NCBI RefSeq assembly: GCF_014490665.1
Contig: NZ_CP061038.1
Span: 3,986,001 to 4,050,000 of the forward strand
Direction: 5' to 3'
Source of the DNA: Sphingomonas alpina
GTDB lineage: Bacteria > Pseudomonadota > Alphaproteobacteria > Sphingomonadales > Sphingomonadaceae
DNA: 64,000 bases
Under the pieces are notes generated by a model. It worked only from the letters and a program-made list of their open reading frames with translations, did no database searches and was not told the origin of the DNA. This document shows, one piece after another, positions 37,846 to 47,464 of the stretch (position 1 is its first letter; every line of letters starts with the position of its first letter). Made by a program: the position numbers and the translations under genes.

Positions 37846-38309
37846 GCTGCCGCTCCGGCGGATCTGGCCGCATCCTTTATCGCCTGGCGGACGCGCACAT
37901 AGGTGGCGCAGCGGCAGATATTACCGGCCATGCCATGGTCGATATCTTCGTCGCTGGGGTTCGGCTTGATCGAGAGCAGGCCGATCGCCGACATCACCTG
38001 TCCCGACTGGCAGAAGCCGCATTGCGGCACGTCGATCGCGACCCAGGCAGCCTTGACCGCGTCTGCCGTCTTACCCTTCACGCCTTCGATCGTCGTCACG
38101 CTGCGCCCCGCCACGGTACCGACCGGCGTCACGCAGGAGCGGCGATTCTTGCCGTCGAGATGTACGGTGCACGCGCCGCACTGCGCGATGCCGCAGCCAT
38201 ATTTGGTGCCGGTCAGTTCGAGATGATCGCGCAACACCCAGAGCAGCGGCGTATCGGGGTCGCCGTCGAACGTCGCTTTCGCCCCGTTCAGAAGGAACTC
38301 GGTCGCCAT
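37842..38309 (-). CDS. (2Fe-2S)-binding hydroxylase small subunit (IorA type)
   Basis: A 155-residue protein with two [2Fe-2S] domains. The plant-type cluster motif is [15 protein letters not shown] plus a later Cys (RRSCVTPV). The helical second domain has CGFCQSG and ICRCATY. It passes electrons from the molybdenum site to an acceptor, here presumably the diheme cytochrome. It is the first gene of the four-gene overlapping operon, divergent from the fusion gene at 38440 with 130 bases between. Confidence 0.92.
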   Translation of the reverse strand: MATEFLLNGAKATFDGDPDTPLLWVLRDHLELTGTKYGCGIAQCGACTVHLDGKNRRSCVTPVGTVAGRSVTTIEGVKGKTADAVKAAWVAIDVPQCGFCQSGQVMSAIGLLSIKPNPSDEDIDHGMAGNICRCATYVRVRQAIKDAARSAGAAA

Positions 38310-38439
38310 CCAGCGTCTCCCTTTTCGTGCCCGCAGCGATGATACGGCGCGCAGCGGCAGGCAGGCAACCGGAAACGTCTCGAATCGAAACCCGAGGGTC
38401 GTAACGGCTTTTTAGGCGGCGGTCGGCATAAGGCGGACC

Positions 38440-40935
38440 ATGCGTCACTTTCCTCTTATCGCCCCCAATCCTCCGCGCCTGACGGAGCAGCTCGATGCGC
38501 TGCGCCGGGTCGAGGCATCGGGTGTATTCAGCAATAACGGGCCCGAAGTCCGCGCGTTCGAGGCCGAGATTACCGACTCGCTGTTCGGCGGTCGCGGTGC
38601 GAGCCTGGCGGTCGCCAACGCGACGCTCGGCCTGATGGTCGCGATCAAACATGCCGCGATGGAAGCCGGGCGGCCGGACGGGCTGGCCCTGATGCCGAGC
38701 CTGACCTTCGCCGCGACCGGCCAGGCAGCTTTATGGTCGGGGCTGACGCCGCTGATCTGCGATGTAGATCCGGACGAATGGAGTGCCTGCCCGGAGGCCG
38801 AGGAGCGGTTGCTGCACCATTACGGCGACCGTATCGGCGTCATCACTCCCTATGCCACCTTCGGCAATGCGATCGATCTCGATCGCTACGCCTGGCTGCA
38901 GCGGCGTTTCGGCGTCGGCGTGGTGATCGATGCGGCGTCCTCGCTCGGCACGCGCGACGGCGCGGGCGACGGCTTCGGTCATGATGCACCGTTCGCGGTG
39001 GTCTATTCGATGCACGCGACCAAGACCTTCGCGGTCGCCGAAGGCGGGTTGATTCATAGCGGCGACGCGCAGCTGATCGACCGGTTGCGCACAATGATCA
39101 ATTTCGGATTCGAAGGCGGACGCAGCGCGACCCTGCCGGGTATCAACGCCAAGCTGCCCGAAGTGATCGCGGTGCTGGCGCGCGCCAAGCTCGGCGAGAT
39201 CGAGGCAGTGTGCGAGGCACGCACCGCGGTCGAGGCTGCCTATCGCGGGACGTTGAGTGACTTCACCCTGCAAGCGGTTTCTGGCCGGCGGCGAGCGATG
39301 CAATTCATGCCGGTGCTGCTGCCCGACGCGCTGGTGTCACGTCGCGACCGGATCGCGGCCGACCTGCAGGCGGCAGGAATCGGCGTCGGGCGCTATTTCA
39401 GCCCGCACCTTGCCGAGCAGCCTTTGTTTCAGACCAGCGCGCTGATCGAGCCGACACCGGTCGCCGACCGGGTCGCTGCACGCATGCTGTCGCTACCGAT
39501 CACCGACGCGATGAGCCCGGACGATGCGCGCCATATCGCCACGACCTTCACCGCAATCTGCGCCGCGGAAGCCGCGCGCGTCCCGGCGGAGCCAAAACAC
39601 CGCGCCATTGCGGCGACGCTGATCGTCGGCGGCGGGCCCGCAGGCACCGCATTGCTCACCGCGGCGAGCAAGAAGGGCCGGCTCGCCGATCTCGCGCGCG
39701 CGGGACTGGTCATGGTCGAGCGCGACGATGCGATCGGTGGTGGGCGGCTCGGGCGCTATGCGATCAATTCCGACAGCACTGCGCAAACCTTCCTGACCGC
39801 GGTCAAGGACAACCCCCATCCCGAACTCGCCGCGATCGTGGCGCATCCGGCCGCGCGCGCGGTCGAACGCTATGCCGACGCGCTGGGCGTGCCCCTGGTC
39901 GAGGCCGGACCGCTGCTCCGCGCGACCGGCGACCGGCTGGCCGATATCGTCGTCGCCAATGGCGGATCCGTGCTGACCGGGCACGACGTGCTGGGTAGCC
40001 AGCGTACCGCCGATGGCCTGTGGAACACACGAATCCGGCGTCGGGCCGACGGAATCGAGTTCGACCAGCTGTCCCACCAGATCGTCATCGCCACCGGCGG
40101 ACATCAGCCGCTCGACCGGCTGGTCCGGCAAAGTGTCGCTGGCGTGCCGCTGGTCGATCATGCCGGCGGCAAGCTGCTGCAATCCGATGAAGTGCTGTCG
40201 CTCGGCGGCTTCACCAAGGTCGCCGACCTGCTCGCCGGCAAGCGGAACCCTCGCATCGCGGTGATTGGCGGATCGACCAGCGCGCTGACCAGCATCGCCC
40301 TGTTGCTCAAAGGCTCCCCGGCCTTGCCGTTCGGCGCAGGGGGCATCACCCTGCTCCATCGCCGTCCGCTGCGCCCCTTCTATCCGTCGATCGACGCCGC
40401 CCATGCCGAAGGCTTCACTGATTTCGGCCCTGAGGACATCTGCCCGGTCAGCGGCTTCGTCTATCGCCTCGCCGGTTTCCGGCTCGAGGCGCGCGAACTG
40501 GTGCTGCGCATGCTCGGCGTCGATGGCCGCGCGCCCGATCCGCGGATCGCGCTGCATCGCATCGCTGGCGCGGACGACCGGATCGCGCGAGCGCATCTCG
40601 ACCGCGCCGACCTCGTCGTCGCGGCGCTCGGCTATCGCCCGCACGCGCTGCCGATCAGTGACCAGCACGGCGATCCGATCGCGCTGTCCGCGCAGCACGG
40701 CGGTGCCATGGTCGACGCGCATTGCCGGGTGATCGACGCCCAGGGAACGCCGGTCCCCGGCGTCTATGGCATCGGCCTCGCCGCCGGCTTCGTACCCTGG
40801 GGTGCGCTTGGCGGCGAGGCGAGCTTCTCGGGCCAGGCCAACGGGCTGTGGCTCTGGCAGAATGATGTCGGGCAGATGATCGTCGACCAGATTCTGGGCG
40901 ACGCAGGTGCCGGGCGAGAACGGGCGGTCGCATGA
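38440..40935 (+). CDS. DegT/DnrJ-type aminotransferase fused to a FAD/NAD(P)-binding oxidoreductase
   Basis: An 831-residue two-domain protein. Residues 1 to about 380 form a PLP-dependent sugar-aminotransferase-like domain (DegT/DnrJ/EryC1/StrS) with VVIDAASSLG as the PLP-stacking Asp region and Lys195 in SMHATKTFAVAEGG as the Schiff-base residue. From about 390 a flavoprotein begins with TLIVGGGPAGTALLTAAS and a second nucleotide loop AVIGGSTSALTSIA, ending in GLAAGFVPWGALGGEASFSG. The fusion suggests oxidation of an alcohol or amine followed by transamination on one sugar-like substrate. It overlaps the GT2 gene by ATGA. Confidence 0.85.
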   Translation: MRHFPLIAPNPPRLTEQLDALRRVEASGVFSNNGPEVRAFEAEITDSLFGGRGASLAVANATLGLMVAIKHAAMEAGRPDGLALMPSLTFAATGQAALWSGLTPLICDVDPDEWSACPEAEERLLHHYGDRIGVITPYATFGNAIDLDRYAWLQRRFGVGVVIDAASSLGTRDGAGDGFGHDAPFAVVYSMHATKTFAVAEGGLIHSGDAQLIDRLRTMINFGFEGGRSATLPGINAKLPEVIAVLARAKLGEIEAVCEARTAVEAAYRGTLSDFTLQAVSGRRRAMQFMPVLLPDALVSRRDRIAADLQAAGIGVGRYFSPHLAEQPLFQTSALIEPTPVADRVAARMLSLPITDAMSPDDARHIATTFTAICAAEAARVPAEPKHRAIAATLIVGGGPAGTALLTAASKKGRLADLARAGLVMVERDDAIGGGRLGRYAINSDSTAQTFLTAVKDNPHPELAAIVAHPAARAVERYADALGVPLVEAGPLLRATGDRLADIVVANGGSVLTGHDVLGSQRTADGLWNTRIRRRADGIEFDQLSHQIVIATGGHQPLDRLVRQSVAGVPLVDHAGGKLLQSDEVLSLGGFTKVADLLAGKRNPRIAVIGGSTSALTSIALLLKGSPALPFGAGGITLLHRRPLRPFYPSIDAAHAEGFTDFGPEDICPVSGFVYRLAGFRLEARELVLRMLGVDGRAPDPRIALHRIAGADDRIARAHLDRADLVVAALGYRPHALPISDQHGDPIALSAQHGGAMVDAHCRVIDAQGTPVPGVYGIGLAAGFVPWGALGGEASFSGQANGLWLWQNDVGQMIVDQILGDAGAGRERAVA

Positions 40936-41984
40936 CGGCGCCGGTCGTCAGCGTGATCATGGCTGCGTATAATGGCGCGGCCCTGGTCGGCGAGACGATC
41001 GCCAGCTTGCAGGCGCAGACTCTCAGCGATTTCGAGATCGTCGTGGTCGACGACCGGTCGACCGACGATACGCTGGCGATCCTGCGCGCGATCGATGACC
41101 CACGCCTTCGCGTGATCGAAAGTGCGGCCAATCAAGGCCCGGTGCGGGCGCGCAACCGCGCGGTTGCGGAAGCGCGCGGCCGCTATATCGCGGGGCTCGA
41201 CCAGGACGATCTGTGCCGGCCGGAACGGCTCGCCAGGCAGGTCGCCTATCTGGAAGCACGTCCCGACACCGTCTTGCTCGGCACCGCCGCCACGGCTCTT
41301 GAAGACGGGCGCTTGTCGGCAACCGGCCATGCGCCCGCCTCCACGCCGCTGCTGATCGAGTGGCTGTTGCGGATCGAGAATCCGCTGGTCTGGTCGTCGG
41401 TGATGGTCCGCGCCGACGCCGCGCGCCAGCTTGCCCCCTTTACCCGCCCGGCGATGCTCTATGCCGAGGATTTCGACCTGTATCACCGGCTGGCGAAGCT
41501 CGGCCGGATCGCACGGCTCGACGAAGAACTGCTCGTCTATCGCCGGCACGGCGGCGGGGCATCGCAATGCTTTGTCGACACGATGCGCGCCCATGCCGCG
41601 CTGGTGCTGGCGAAGGCCTATGCCGAGCTGTTCGGCGAGGAGGCACAGCAGGTCGCCCGACTCGTCGTACAGCATATCATGGGGCAGGAACCGGTCCCGC
41701 ACCGTGTCGCGCTGCTCCAGCTCGGCACCGCGCTCGCGCGGCTGCAGGAGGATTTCCTGTCGAACCGGGTCGTCGATGCGGAGAGCCTGACACTGATCCG
41801 CTGGGAAACCGCACGGCGCTGGAGCCGGGTCGGCCGGGCGGCCCTGCGTACCGGCACGATCGGGCTCGGCGATGCCATCGCGGTGCGGCCCGACCATCTC
41901 GGGCTCGGCCATGCCGGAGTCGAGGAGCTGATCATGTCGCGCCTGATCGGCGGTGCGCGGTCGGCGATCAGACGCGCGAAATAG
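40932..41984 (+). CDS. Glycosyltransferase family 2 protein
   Basis: A 350-residue GT-A-fold transferase. The nucleotide-sugar domain is at the N terminus: VSVIMAAYNGAALVGETIAS, FEIVVVDDRSTDDT and the metal-binding AGLDQDDL, with FDLYHRLAKLG in the acceptor region. There is no membrane segment. It overlaps the upstream fusion gene, so both probably act on one glycan or secondary metabolite, with the fusion making an amino sugar that this enzyme transfers. The sheath gene at 42025 is convergent. Confidence 0.9.
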   Translation: MTAPVVSVIMAAYNGAALVGETIASLQAQTLSDFEIVVVDDRSTDDTLAILRAIDDPRLRVIESAANQGPVRARNRAVAEARGRYIAGLDQDDLCRPERLARQVAYLEARPDTVLLGTAATALEDGRLSATGHAPASTPLLIEWLLRIENPLVWSSVMVRADAARQLAPFTRPAMLYAEDFDLYHRLAKLGRIARLDEELLVYRRHGGGASQCFVDTMRAHAALVLAKAYAELFGEEAQQVARLVVQHIMGQEPVPHRVALLQLGTALARLQEDFLSNRVVDAESLTLIRWETARRWSRVGRAALRTGTIGLGDAIAVRPDHLGLGHAGVEELIMSRLIGGARSAIRRAK

Positions 41985-42024
41985 CACGACGCAGCCAAGC
42001 TGGTCCTACCCTATGCGCTCATGC

Positions 42025-43755
42025 TCAGCCTTGCATCGCCTGAGTGATGGTGAGTTCGATGAATTCGGCCGGATGAATCATCTGCAGCATGATCGAGACG
42101 ATCATATCGCCGTTCAGCACGTCTTGCGCGGTCATGCTCGAACCGATCCCGCAGGTTATGGTAAAGGCCTGGCTCGCCGTCGAGCCCATCAGCCCGCCCG
42201 CTTGCCAGACGCCGGTCAGGAACGCGGAAACAGAAGCGGTCACCGTCGCCCAGGTCGTCGCATCATTGGCGGCGAAGGCATAAGGCTGCAGCGCCGCCCT
42301 GATCGACTGGTCGATATAGATCAGCGTCCGCCGCGCCTGAATATAGCGATAGTCCTGACTGTTGCCGTCGAGCGTCCGTGCGCCCCAAACCACCGAACCA
42401 CGGTTCGGCTGGCTGCGGACGATATTGATCGCCTCGCCATTCAACGGCGCGTTGAAACCGCCCTGTTGGGCGTCGCTCATGTCGCAGAACGGCGATGTCA
42501 CGCTGTCGAGCGCGACATTCGCCGGTGCATCCCATACCCCATTGTTGCTGTCGTTCATGGTCCATATGCCGGCCAAGCCGGCGCTGGGCGCCAGGACATT
42601 CATCTTGGTGGCGATCAGCTGCATGATCTGCTGAAATACCGGCAGGGCATCGAGCAGCAGCCGGTCGAGCGTCCACTGCCATGCCGACAGATCGGCGCCC
42701 GGCGTTGGATAGGCAACCGGTGGCGTGGTGGCGCTTGAGGTCGATCCCGAATATTGCGTGGTGTTGGTGCTGCTCCGCGTGACCGGAAAGGCGGTAGCGA
42801 TCGCGGTTTGCACTGTGGCCAGCTGCGCGCCCGAATAGAGCATATTGGCCTGGGTCGTCAGGATGTTGTTGACGACCGAGTTGTCGCCGTTCGGGGCCGC
42901 CAGATTGGTATAGAGAATGTCGCCCGGCGCGACGATCGACGTATTGAGCGCGGGCGCATAGGCCACGCCAAAACCGACATTGGTGACCTGCGGCGCGATC
43001 GCGGTGACGAGATCGTTCTGGCACGCCTGCAGCCCAGTGACCGTATCGGCCATCAGGCATCCGGGCAGATCGAGGATCGCCATGCGGTCCTGCAAGGCGC
43101 CCGCCTGAGCGAGCATGGCGCAGGCGACGCGCCCATAATCGGCCAGGTTCAGCTGACAGGCTTCGGGAATGACGATCATGGTCGGCCCCGTCTTTCCGGC
43201 GGCCGCGGCGAGGCCAGCCAACAGGCCGGGCGCCCCTGTCACCGGGTCGCCCGCAGCGATGGCGGCCGGAATCCAGGCCGCAGGCACCGGGTCGGGCGCG
43301 ACGACTGGCGACTGGCCGCTCCAATAGCTGCCGACCGACACCACATAGCAAGGACCACCGCCATTGGCGAAGAACAAGCGCAAGTGCGCATAAAGGCAGA
43401 ATTGGCTCGCGTCGGGCGATGTGGCACTCAAATCGAAGCCCGTCATCGCGACATCGAGCCCGATCGAGCCGGAACCCGGCACGGTGAAGCTAGCCTGGAA
43501 GTCCGGTGTTGCCCCGGCGGCGGCCATCGACACGCGATAGGATCGCGGCGCAGCACCGCCGAAATAAGCGATGAATTCGGTCATCGACGTGATCGCGACG
43601 GGAACGCCGTAGAGCAGCGCGCCCGTCACCGGGTCACCGGCATATTGTGTATAGCCGATGAAGACCGGGACCGCGGTTGGAATGCCGACGATCGATGTTC
43701 CAAAGGCCGGAGTTTCCGTAACGTAAACGCCCGGAGTGGTTCTGCTCGGAGTCAT
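42025..43755 (-). CDS. Contractile-tail sheath protein, isolated
   Basis: A 576-residue protein of the phage tail sheath family. The start TPGVYVTETPAFGTSIVGIP and the C-terminal TAQDVLNGDMIVSIMLQMIH followed by PAEFIELTITQAMQG are typical of sheaths of phage tails and extracellular contractile injection systems. No tube, baseplate, spike, ATPase or other phage gene lies in the neighbourhood. I chose ATG 43755, which gives the normal family N terminus; a TTG at 43791 would add 12 residues. Codon use looks less constrained than in neighbours. It lies between a GT2 gene and the polysaccharide locus. Confidence 0.85.
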   Translation of the reverse strand: MTPSRTTPGVYVTETPAFGTSIVGIPTAVPVFIGYTQYAGDPVTGALLYGVPVAITSMTEFIAYFGGAAPRSYRVSMAAAGATPDFQASFTVPGSGSIGLDVAMTGFDLSATSPDASQFCLYAHLRLFFANGGGPCYVVSVGSYWSGQSPVVAPDPVPAAWIPAAIAAGDPVTGAPGLLAGLAAAAGKTGPTMIVIPEACQLNLADYGRVACAMLAQAGALQDRMAILDLPGCLMADTVTGLQACQNDLVTAIAPQVTNVGFGVAYAPALNTSIVAPGDILYTNLAAPNGDNSVVNNILTTQANMLYSGAQLATVQTAIATAFPVTRSSTNTTQYSGSTSSATTPPVAYPTPGADLSAWQWTLDRLLLDALPVFQQIMQLIATKMNVLAPSAGLAGIWTMNDSNNGVWDAPANVALDSVTSPFCDMSDAQQGGFNAPLNGEAINIVRSQPNRGSVVWGARTLDGNSQDYRYIQARRTLIYIDQSIRAALQPYAFAANDATTWATVTASVSAFLTGVWQAGGLMGSTASQAFTITCGIGSSMTAQDVLNGDMIVSIMLQMIHPAEFIELTITQAMQG

Positions 43756-43865
43756 GCTGTTACGGATACGTCCCGACGCCGTGTCGTACAAAATAATGTT
43801 GCGCCACTACGGCTCTATCATAGGTCAAGATGAGCAGCGCGGTCGTGACGGAGAACAGCTCCCGA

Positions 43866-44921
43866 TCAATCGGATCGCGGCGGCGCGGCCGAATTGCGCA
43901 ATACCAATGTCGCCGGCACCACGATCGGCGTGTCGGGCACCTCGCGCCCGGCCTGGTCGGCGATGATCAGTTCAACCGCGCGCGCCGCGACCTCCGCGAT
44001 CGGCTGGACGACGGCAGTCAATGACGGATGGGTGAAGCGCACGATCGGCGTATCGTCAAAGCTGATCAGCGACAGATCGCGCGGCACCTCGATCCCGCGT
44101 TCGCGACCCACCTCCAGCGTCGCCAGTGCCATCTGATCGTTGCTCGCGACGATTGCGCTGGGAGGCGCATCCTGATCGAGCAGATGGTTTGCCGCTTGCT
44201 TGCCCGAGGCGAAGCTGAAATCGCCCTGCGCCAGCAGACCGGCCGTCTCCAGCCCCGCTGCGGCCATCGATGCGCGCCAGCCATCGACACGCCAGGCGCT
44301 GAGTTCATAATCGGCCGGGCCGGCGATAAAGCCGATCCTGCGATGGCCAAGGTCGATCAGATGCTCGGTCGCCAGCCGCGCAGCGCGCTCATCGTCCATC
44401 GTCAGGGCGAAACCGGGGCCCGCTTTCAGCGAGCCGATCCGCGCGAAACTGATCTTGTGGTCGTGGAGCAGGTTGATGATCAGCGGATTTTCCGAATGCG
44501 GCGGTGTCAGGATCACCCCGTCCGGCTGCAATGCGGCGATCGCGCCGAGCAATTCGCGCTCGATATGGTCGCTATGCGTATCGACCAGTTCGATGATCAT
44601 GCGATAGCCATGTTCAGCGCAGGTGAGCATGCCACCGAGCAGCATCTGGTCGACCCAGTCGGTGCCCTGCCGTCCGCGCCAGTCGGCGATGGTACGCTCG
44701 CGATCGTTGAGCGCGAGGATCAGATAGGATCGCGACCCGCTCATCCGCTGCGCAGCGATAGAGGGCACATAGCCAAGCCTGTCGATCGATTCCTGCACCC
44801 GGAGCTTCATCTCCGGGCGGACGTTCGGCTCCTTGTTGATCACCCGGCTGACGGTCTGCAGCGACACGCCCGCATCGGCAGCGACATGCTTGATGGTGAC
44901 CGCTTGCCGCCGACGCGCCAT
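43866..44921 (-). CDS. LacI family transcriptional regulator
   Basis: A 351-residue repressor. The N-terminal helix-turn-helix and hinge are TIKHVAADAGVSLQTVSRVI and YVPSIAAQRM, and the periplasmic-binding-protein-like effector domain follows (VILTPPHSENP, GHRRIGFIAGP, ISFDDTPIVRF). It is the last gene of the TonB-receptor operon, six bases after the halogenase stop, and probably controls that operon and GH3 through the two sites at 52923 and 53012. The inducer is expected to be a glucan fragment or glucose derivative. Confidence 0.93.
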   Translation of the reverse strand: MARRRQAVTIKHVAADAGVSLQTVSRVINKEPNVRPEMKLRVQESIDRLGYVPSIAAQRMSGSRSYLILALNDRERTIADWRGRQGTDWVDQMLLGGMLTCAEHGYRMIIELVDTHSDHIERELLGAIAALQPDGVILTPPHSENPLIINLLHDHKISFARIGSLKAGPGFALTMDDERAARLATEHLIDLGHRRIGFIAGPADYELSAWRVDGWRASMAAAGLETAGLLAQGDFSFASGKQAANHLLDQDAPPSAIVASNDQMALATLEVGRERGIEVPRDLSLISFDDTPIVRFTHPSLTAVVQPIAEVAARAVELIIADQAGREVPDTPIVVPATLVLRNSAAPPRSD

Positions 44922-44927
44922 GCCCGC

Positions 44928-46436
44928 TCAGCCCTGCATTGCCACGGGCGCCGTACCGCAATAGCGGACGACATAATCGGCATGCGCGGGCAACGTCGCA
45001 ACCGTCCGGGTGACGTTACCGCGCAGCGTACCGAGGAATTTCTCCAGCTCGTCGTCGCGCAATTTCTCGGCGATCGGATGATAGGCGCGCGGCATGATCC
45101 CCTGCCCCATCATCACCTGGACCCAACTGTTTTCAGCGAACAATTCCTCATTCTTACGGAACACACGGCCGGTTTCACGGAACAGTTCGACCTTTTGCGC
45201 CAGCGTATCGGGGATCGGCATGGCCGCACAGTAACGCCAGAAGGGACTGTCGCGCCGATCAGTCGCCTTATAGTGCAGGACAAGGAAATCGCGGATTTGC
45301 AGCATGTCATCATTTTGCTGATCGTTGAATTCCGCAATGTCACGCTCGCTGATATCGCCCTGCGGCATCATTCTCAGCAGGCGCAGTACCGCGCGCTGGA
45401 TCAAATGGATACTGGTGGATTCCAGCGGCTCCATAAAGCCGCTCGACAGGCCGATGGCAACGCAATTGCGATGCCATTGCCGTCGCCGCGCGCCGGCCTG
45501 GAAGCGCAGGAAATTGGGCTCGGTCAGCACCTCGCCCTCGATATTGCCGAGCAGCCGTTCGAGCGCATCTTCGCGGCTCAGATAGCGACTGCAATAGACC
45601 AGTCCGTTGCCGGAACGATGTTGCAGCGGGATACGCCATTGCCAGCCGGCGTCATGCGCCATCGCGCGGGTATAAGGGACCGCCGGCCCGACATTTTCGG
45701 TCTGCAGCGCGATCGCGGAATCGCACGGCAGATAATGCGTCCAGTCGTCATAGCCGGCGTGCAGCGTCTGTTCGATCAGCAGCGCGCGGAATCCCGTGCA
45801 ATCGATAAACAGATCGCCCTCGATCCGCGTACCGGAATCGAGCACCAGCGCAGCGATATCGCCATTTTCGCCGTCGAGCTCGACTTGCGAAATCCGACCC
45901 TCGATGCGCCTGGCCCCATCTCCCTCGGCCATGGTGCGCAGGAATTTGGCATAGAGCGTCGAATCGAGTTGATACGCATAATTCATCGCCTCATCGGGCA
46001 GATGCGCGAACTTGCCCTGCAAGGCCGCGATCACCTCCAGGCAGTAATCGTCATAGGATTGCTCATATCCCCTGTCGCGGGCGCAGAGCCAGAAATGCTG
46101 GAAGCCGGCCGACCAATGGTCCTTGCCGGTATAGCCGAACGAATGGAAATAGCGGTGTCCGGGCTCCTTCCAATTGTCGAACAATATGCCGAGCTTGAAC
46201 GTCGCCTGGGTCGCGCGCATGAATTCGGCCTCATTGATGCCGAGCAGCCGGTTGTAATTGATCAGGGGCGGGATGGTGGATTCACCTACCCCGATCGTGC
46301 CGATCGCATCGGATTCAACCAGCGTCAGATCGACCGTGCGCCCCATGGTCCGCGCGATCGCTGCCGCGGCCATCCAGCCGGCAGTGCCGCCGCCGGCAAT
46401 CACGATACGGCGCGGATGCCGTGCTTCGCCGGTCAT
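44928..46436 (-). CDS. Flavin-dependent tryptophan-halogenase-like protein (2)
   Basis: A 502-residue protein of the tryptophan halogenase family. The FAD loop is IVIAGGGTAGWMAA, the catalytic Lys81 sits in ATFKLGILFDNW, the halogenase signature WxWxIP is present at residues 265-270 (GWQWRIP), and the Glu of GFMEPLESTS near 336 is kept. All known catalytic positions are thus intact. In this gene context the substrate is unlikely to be free tryptophan; relatives from TonB loci have shown indole bromination in vitro. No flavin reductase is adjacent. It overlaps the JmjC-like gene by ATGA. Confidence 0.92.
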   Translation of the reverse strand: MTGEARHPRRIVIAGGGTAGWMAAAAIARTMGRTVDLTLVESDAIGTIGVGESTIPPLINYNRLLGINEAEFMRATQATFKLGILFDNWKEPGHRYFHSFGYTGKDHWSAGFQHFWLCARDRGYEQSYDDYCLEVIAALQGKFAHLPDEAMNYAYQLDSTLYAKFLRTMAEGDGARRIEGRISQVELDGENGDIAALVLDSGTRIEGDLFIDCTGFRALLIEQTLHAGYDDWTHYLPCDSAIALQTENVGPAVPYTRAMAHDAGWQWRIPLQHRSGNGLVYCSRYLSREDALERLLGNIEGEVLTEPNFLRFQAGARRRQWHRNCVAIGLSSGFMEPLESTSIHLIQRAVLRLLRMMPQGDISERDIAEFNDQQNDDMLQIRDFLVLHYKATDRRDSPFWRYCAAMPIPDTLAQKVELFRETGRVFRKNEELFAENSWVQVMMGQGIMPRAYHPIAEKLRDDELEKFLGTLRGNVTRTVATLPAHADYVVRYCGTAPVAMQG

Positions 46437-47464
46437 TGGCTCAATGCTCTCAACAAAAAGGCGCGGATGCGGCCGGCGCTTTCGGGGGTCAGGGGTGCGA
46501 GGATGCTCCTTCCCGCTTCGGGGATATGCGCGACCACCTCGTCATCGTTACCGAAGACATAATAGTCGAACATGTCGCGCCAATAACGTTTCTGATCCTC
46601 GGGCAGGTCACGGATCGCCAGCAATGCGTGGTTGAGCGCATCCTGCGGCTGGCCGAGCCAGCGTGGCGTTTCGCGCCACCAGTAATTGACCAGGATATTG
46701 AACGGCTCCAGCCCTTCGACATGATGCCACCACATGGCAGGGATATAGATCGCATCGCCCGCCGCCAGCTCGGCGACCTGCGCATGGGCCAAGGCCTCGC
46801 GAAAGCGCGGATGAGCGGCGAAATCCGGGGCGTGGAAATCGACCATGCTGACCGCCCGGCCGGCGGGCGTGTTGTCCACCGGCCCGAGATAGAGGTTCCG
46901 GAACTGTTCGCGCGGGAACAGCGTGAAGCGGCGGCGCCCCGCCGCGACACAGGCGAGATTGTCGGGAATGTCGTTATGCGCAGCGATACGCGTGCGCGTT
47001 CCCATCCAGATGCTGGCCAGGGGCACGCGATCACCGAGCTCGACATGATTCGCTTCGTGCAGCCCGGCGAAGAATTCATGCATGTCGATCGAGGCGAGAT
47101 AGATTGGCGGCGCGTCCGCCTTGCCCTCCAGCGCATCGATCTGCGCGAAGATTTCTGGCAGTTTGGCACGCAGCGTGCGGAAATTCATCCCCATCGCCTG
47201 ATCGTAGAAGAGCCGCCCGTCGCTGCCCGGTGCGCCCACCGAAACGGTGAAGGGACGTTCCCGACGCCGCCTGAGCAGATAGTCTCGTGCATCGCGCGTC
47301 GAACGGCGGCCGGCCTCGACCAACGGCCAGTCCGACACCAGGCCACGAACGATGAAAGGACGATCCGCCGCGCGCAGCTGCCGATCGAGCTCCTCGGGGC
47401 CCGAGACGATGACCTCTGGGATCGTGGCGAGCGCGCCGAAAATGCCGGGATCCGCCTCAGCCAC
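46433..47464 (-). CDS. Cupin-like (JmjC-type) putative Fe(II)/2-oxoglutarate oxygenase
   Basis: A 343-residue cupin_8/JmjC-like protein, related to factor-inhibiting-HIF hydroxylases. The iron site is seen as His163 and Asp165 (AAHNDIPDNL) and a distal His in MWWHHVEGL (247 or 248); IYIPAMWWHHVE is the family hallmark. Such enzymes hydroxylate peptide side chains in characterised relatives, so a protein or peptide target is possible. I chose GTG 47464, which overlaps the SapC stop by eight bases; a TTG at 47491 would add nine residues. Confidence 0.85.
   Translation of the reverse strand: MAEADPGIFGALATIPEVIVSGPEELDRQLRAADRPFIVRGLVSDWPLVEAGRRSTRDARDYLLRRRRERPFTVSVGAPGSDGRLFYDQAMGMNFRTLRAKLPEIFAQIDALEGKADAPPIYLASIDMHEFFAGLHEANHVELGDRVPLASIWMGTRTRIAAHNDIPDNLACVAAGRRRFTLFPREQFRNLYLGPVDNTPAGRAVSMVDFHAPDFAAHPRFREALAHAQVAELAAGDAIYIPAMWWHHVEGLEPFNILVNYWWRETPRWLGQPQDALNHALLAIRDLPEDQKRYWRDMFDYYVFGNDDEVVAHIPEAGRSILAPLTPESAGRIRAFLLRALSQ

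Noticed and set aside
44028..46562. An 844-codon open frame on the plus strand
   Set aside because: It runs antisense through LacI and halogenase genes with clear motifs, and arises from high GC without stop codons. Its translation is rich in Arg, His and Gln and lacks any domain.
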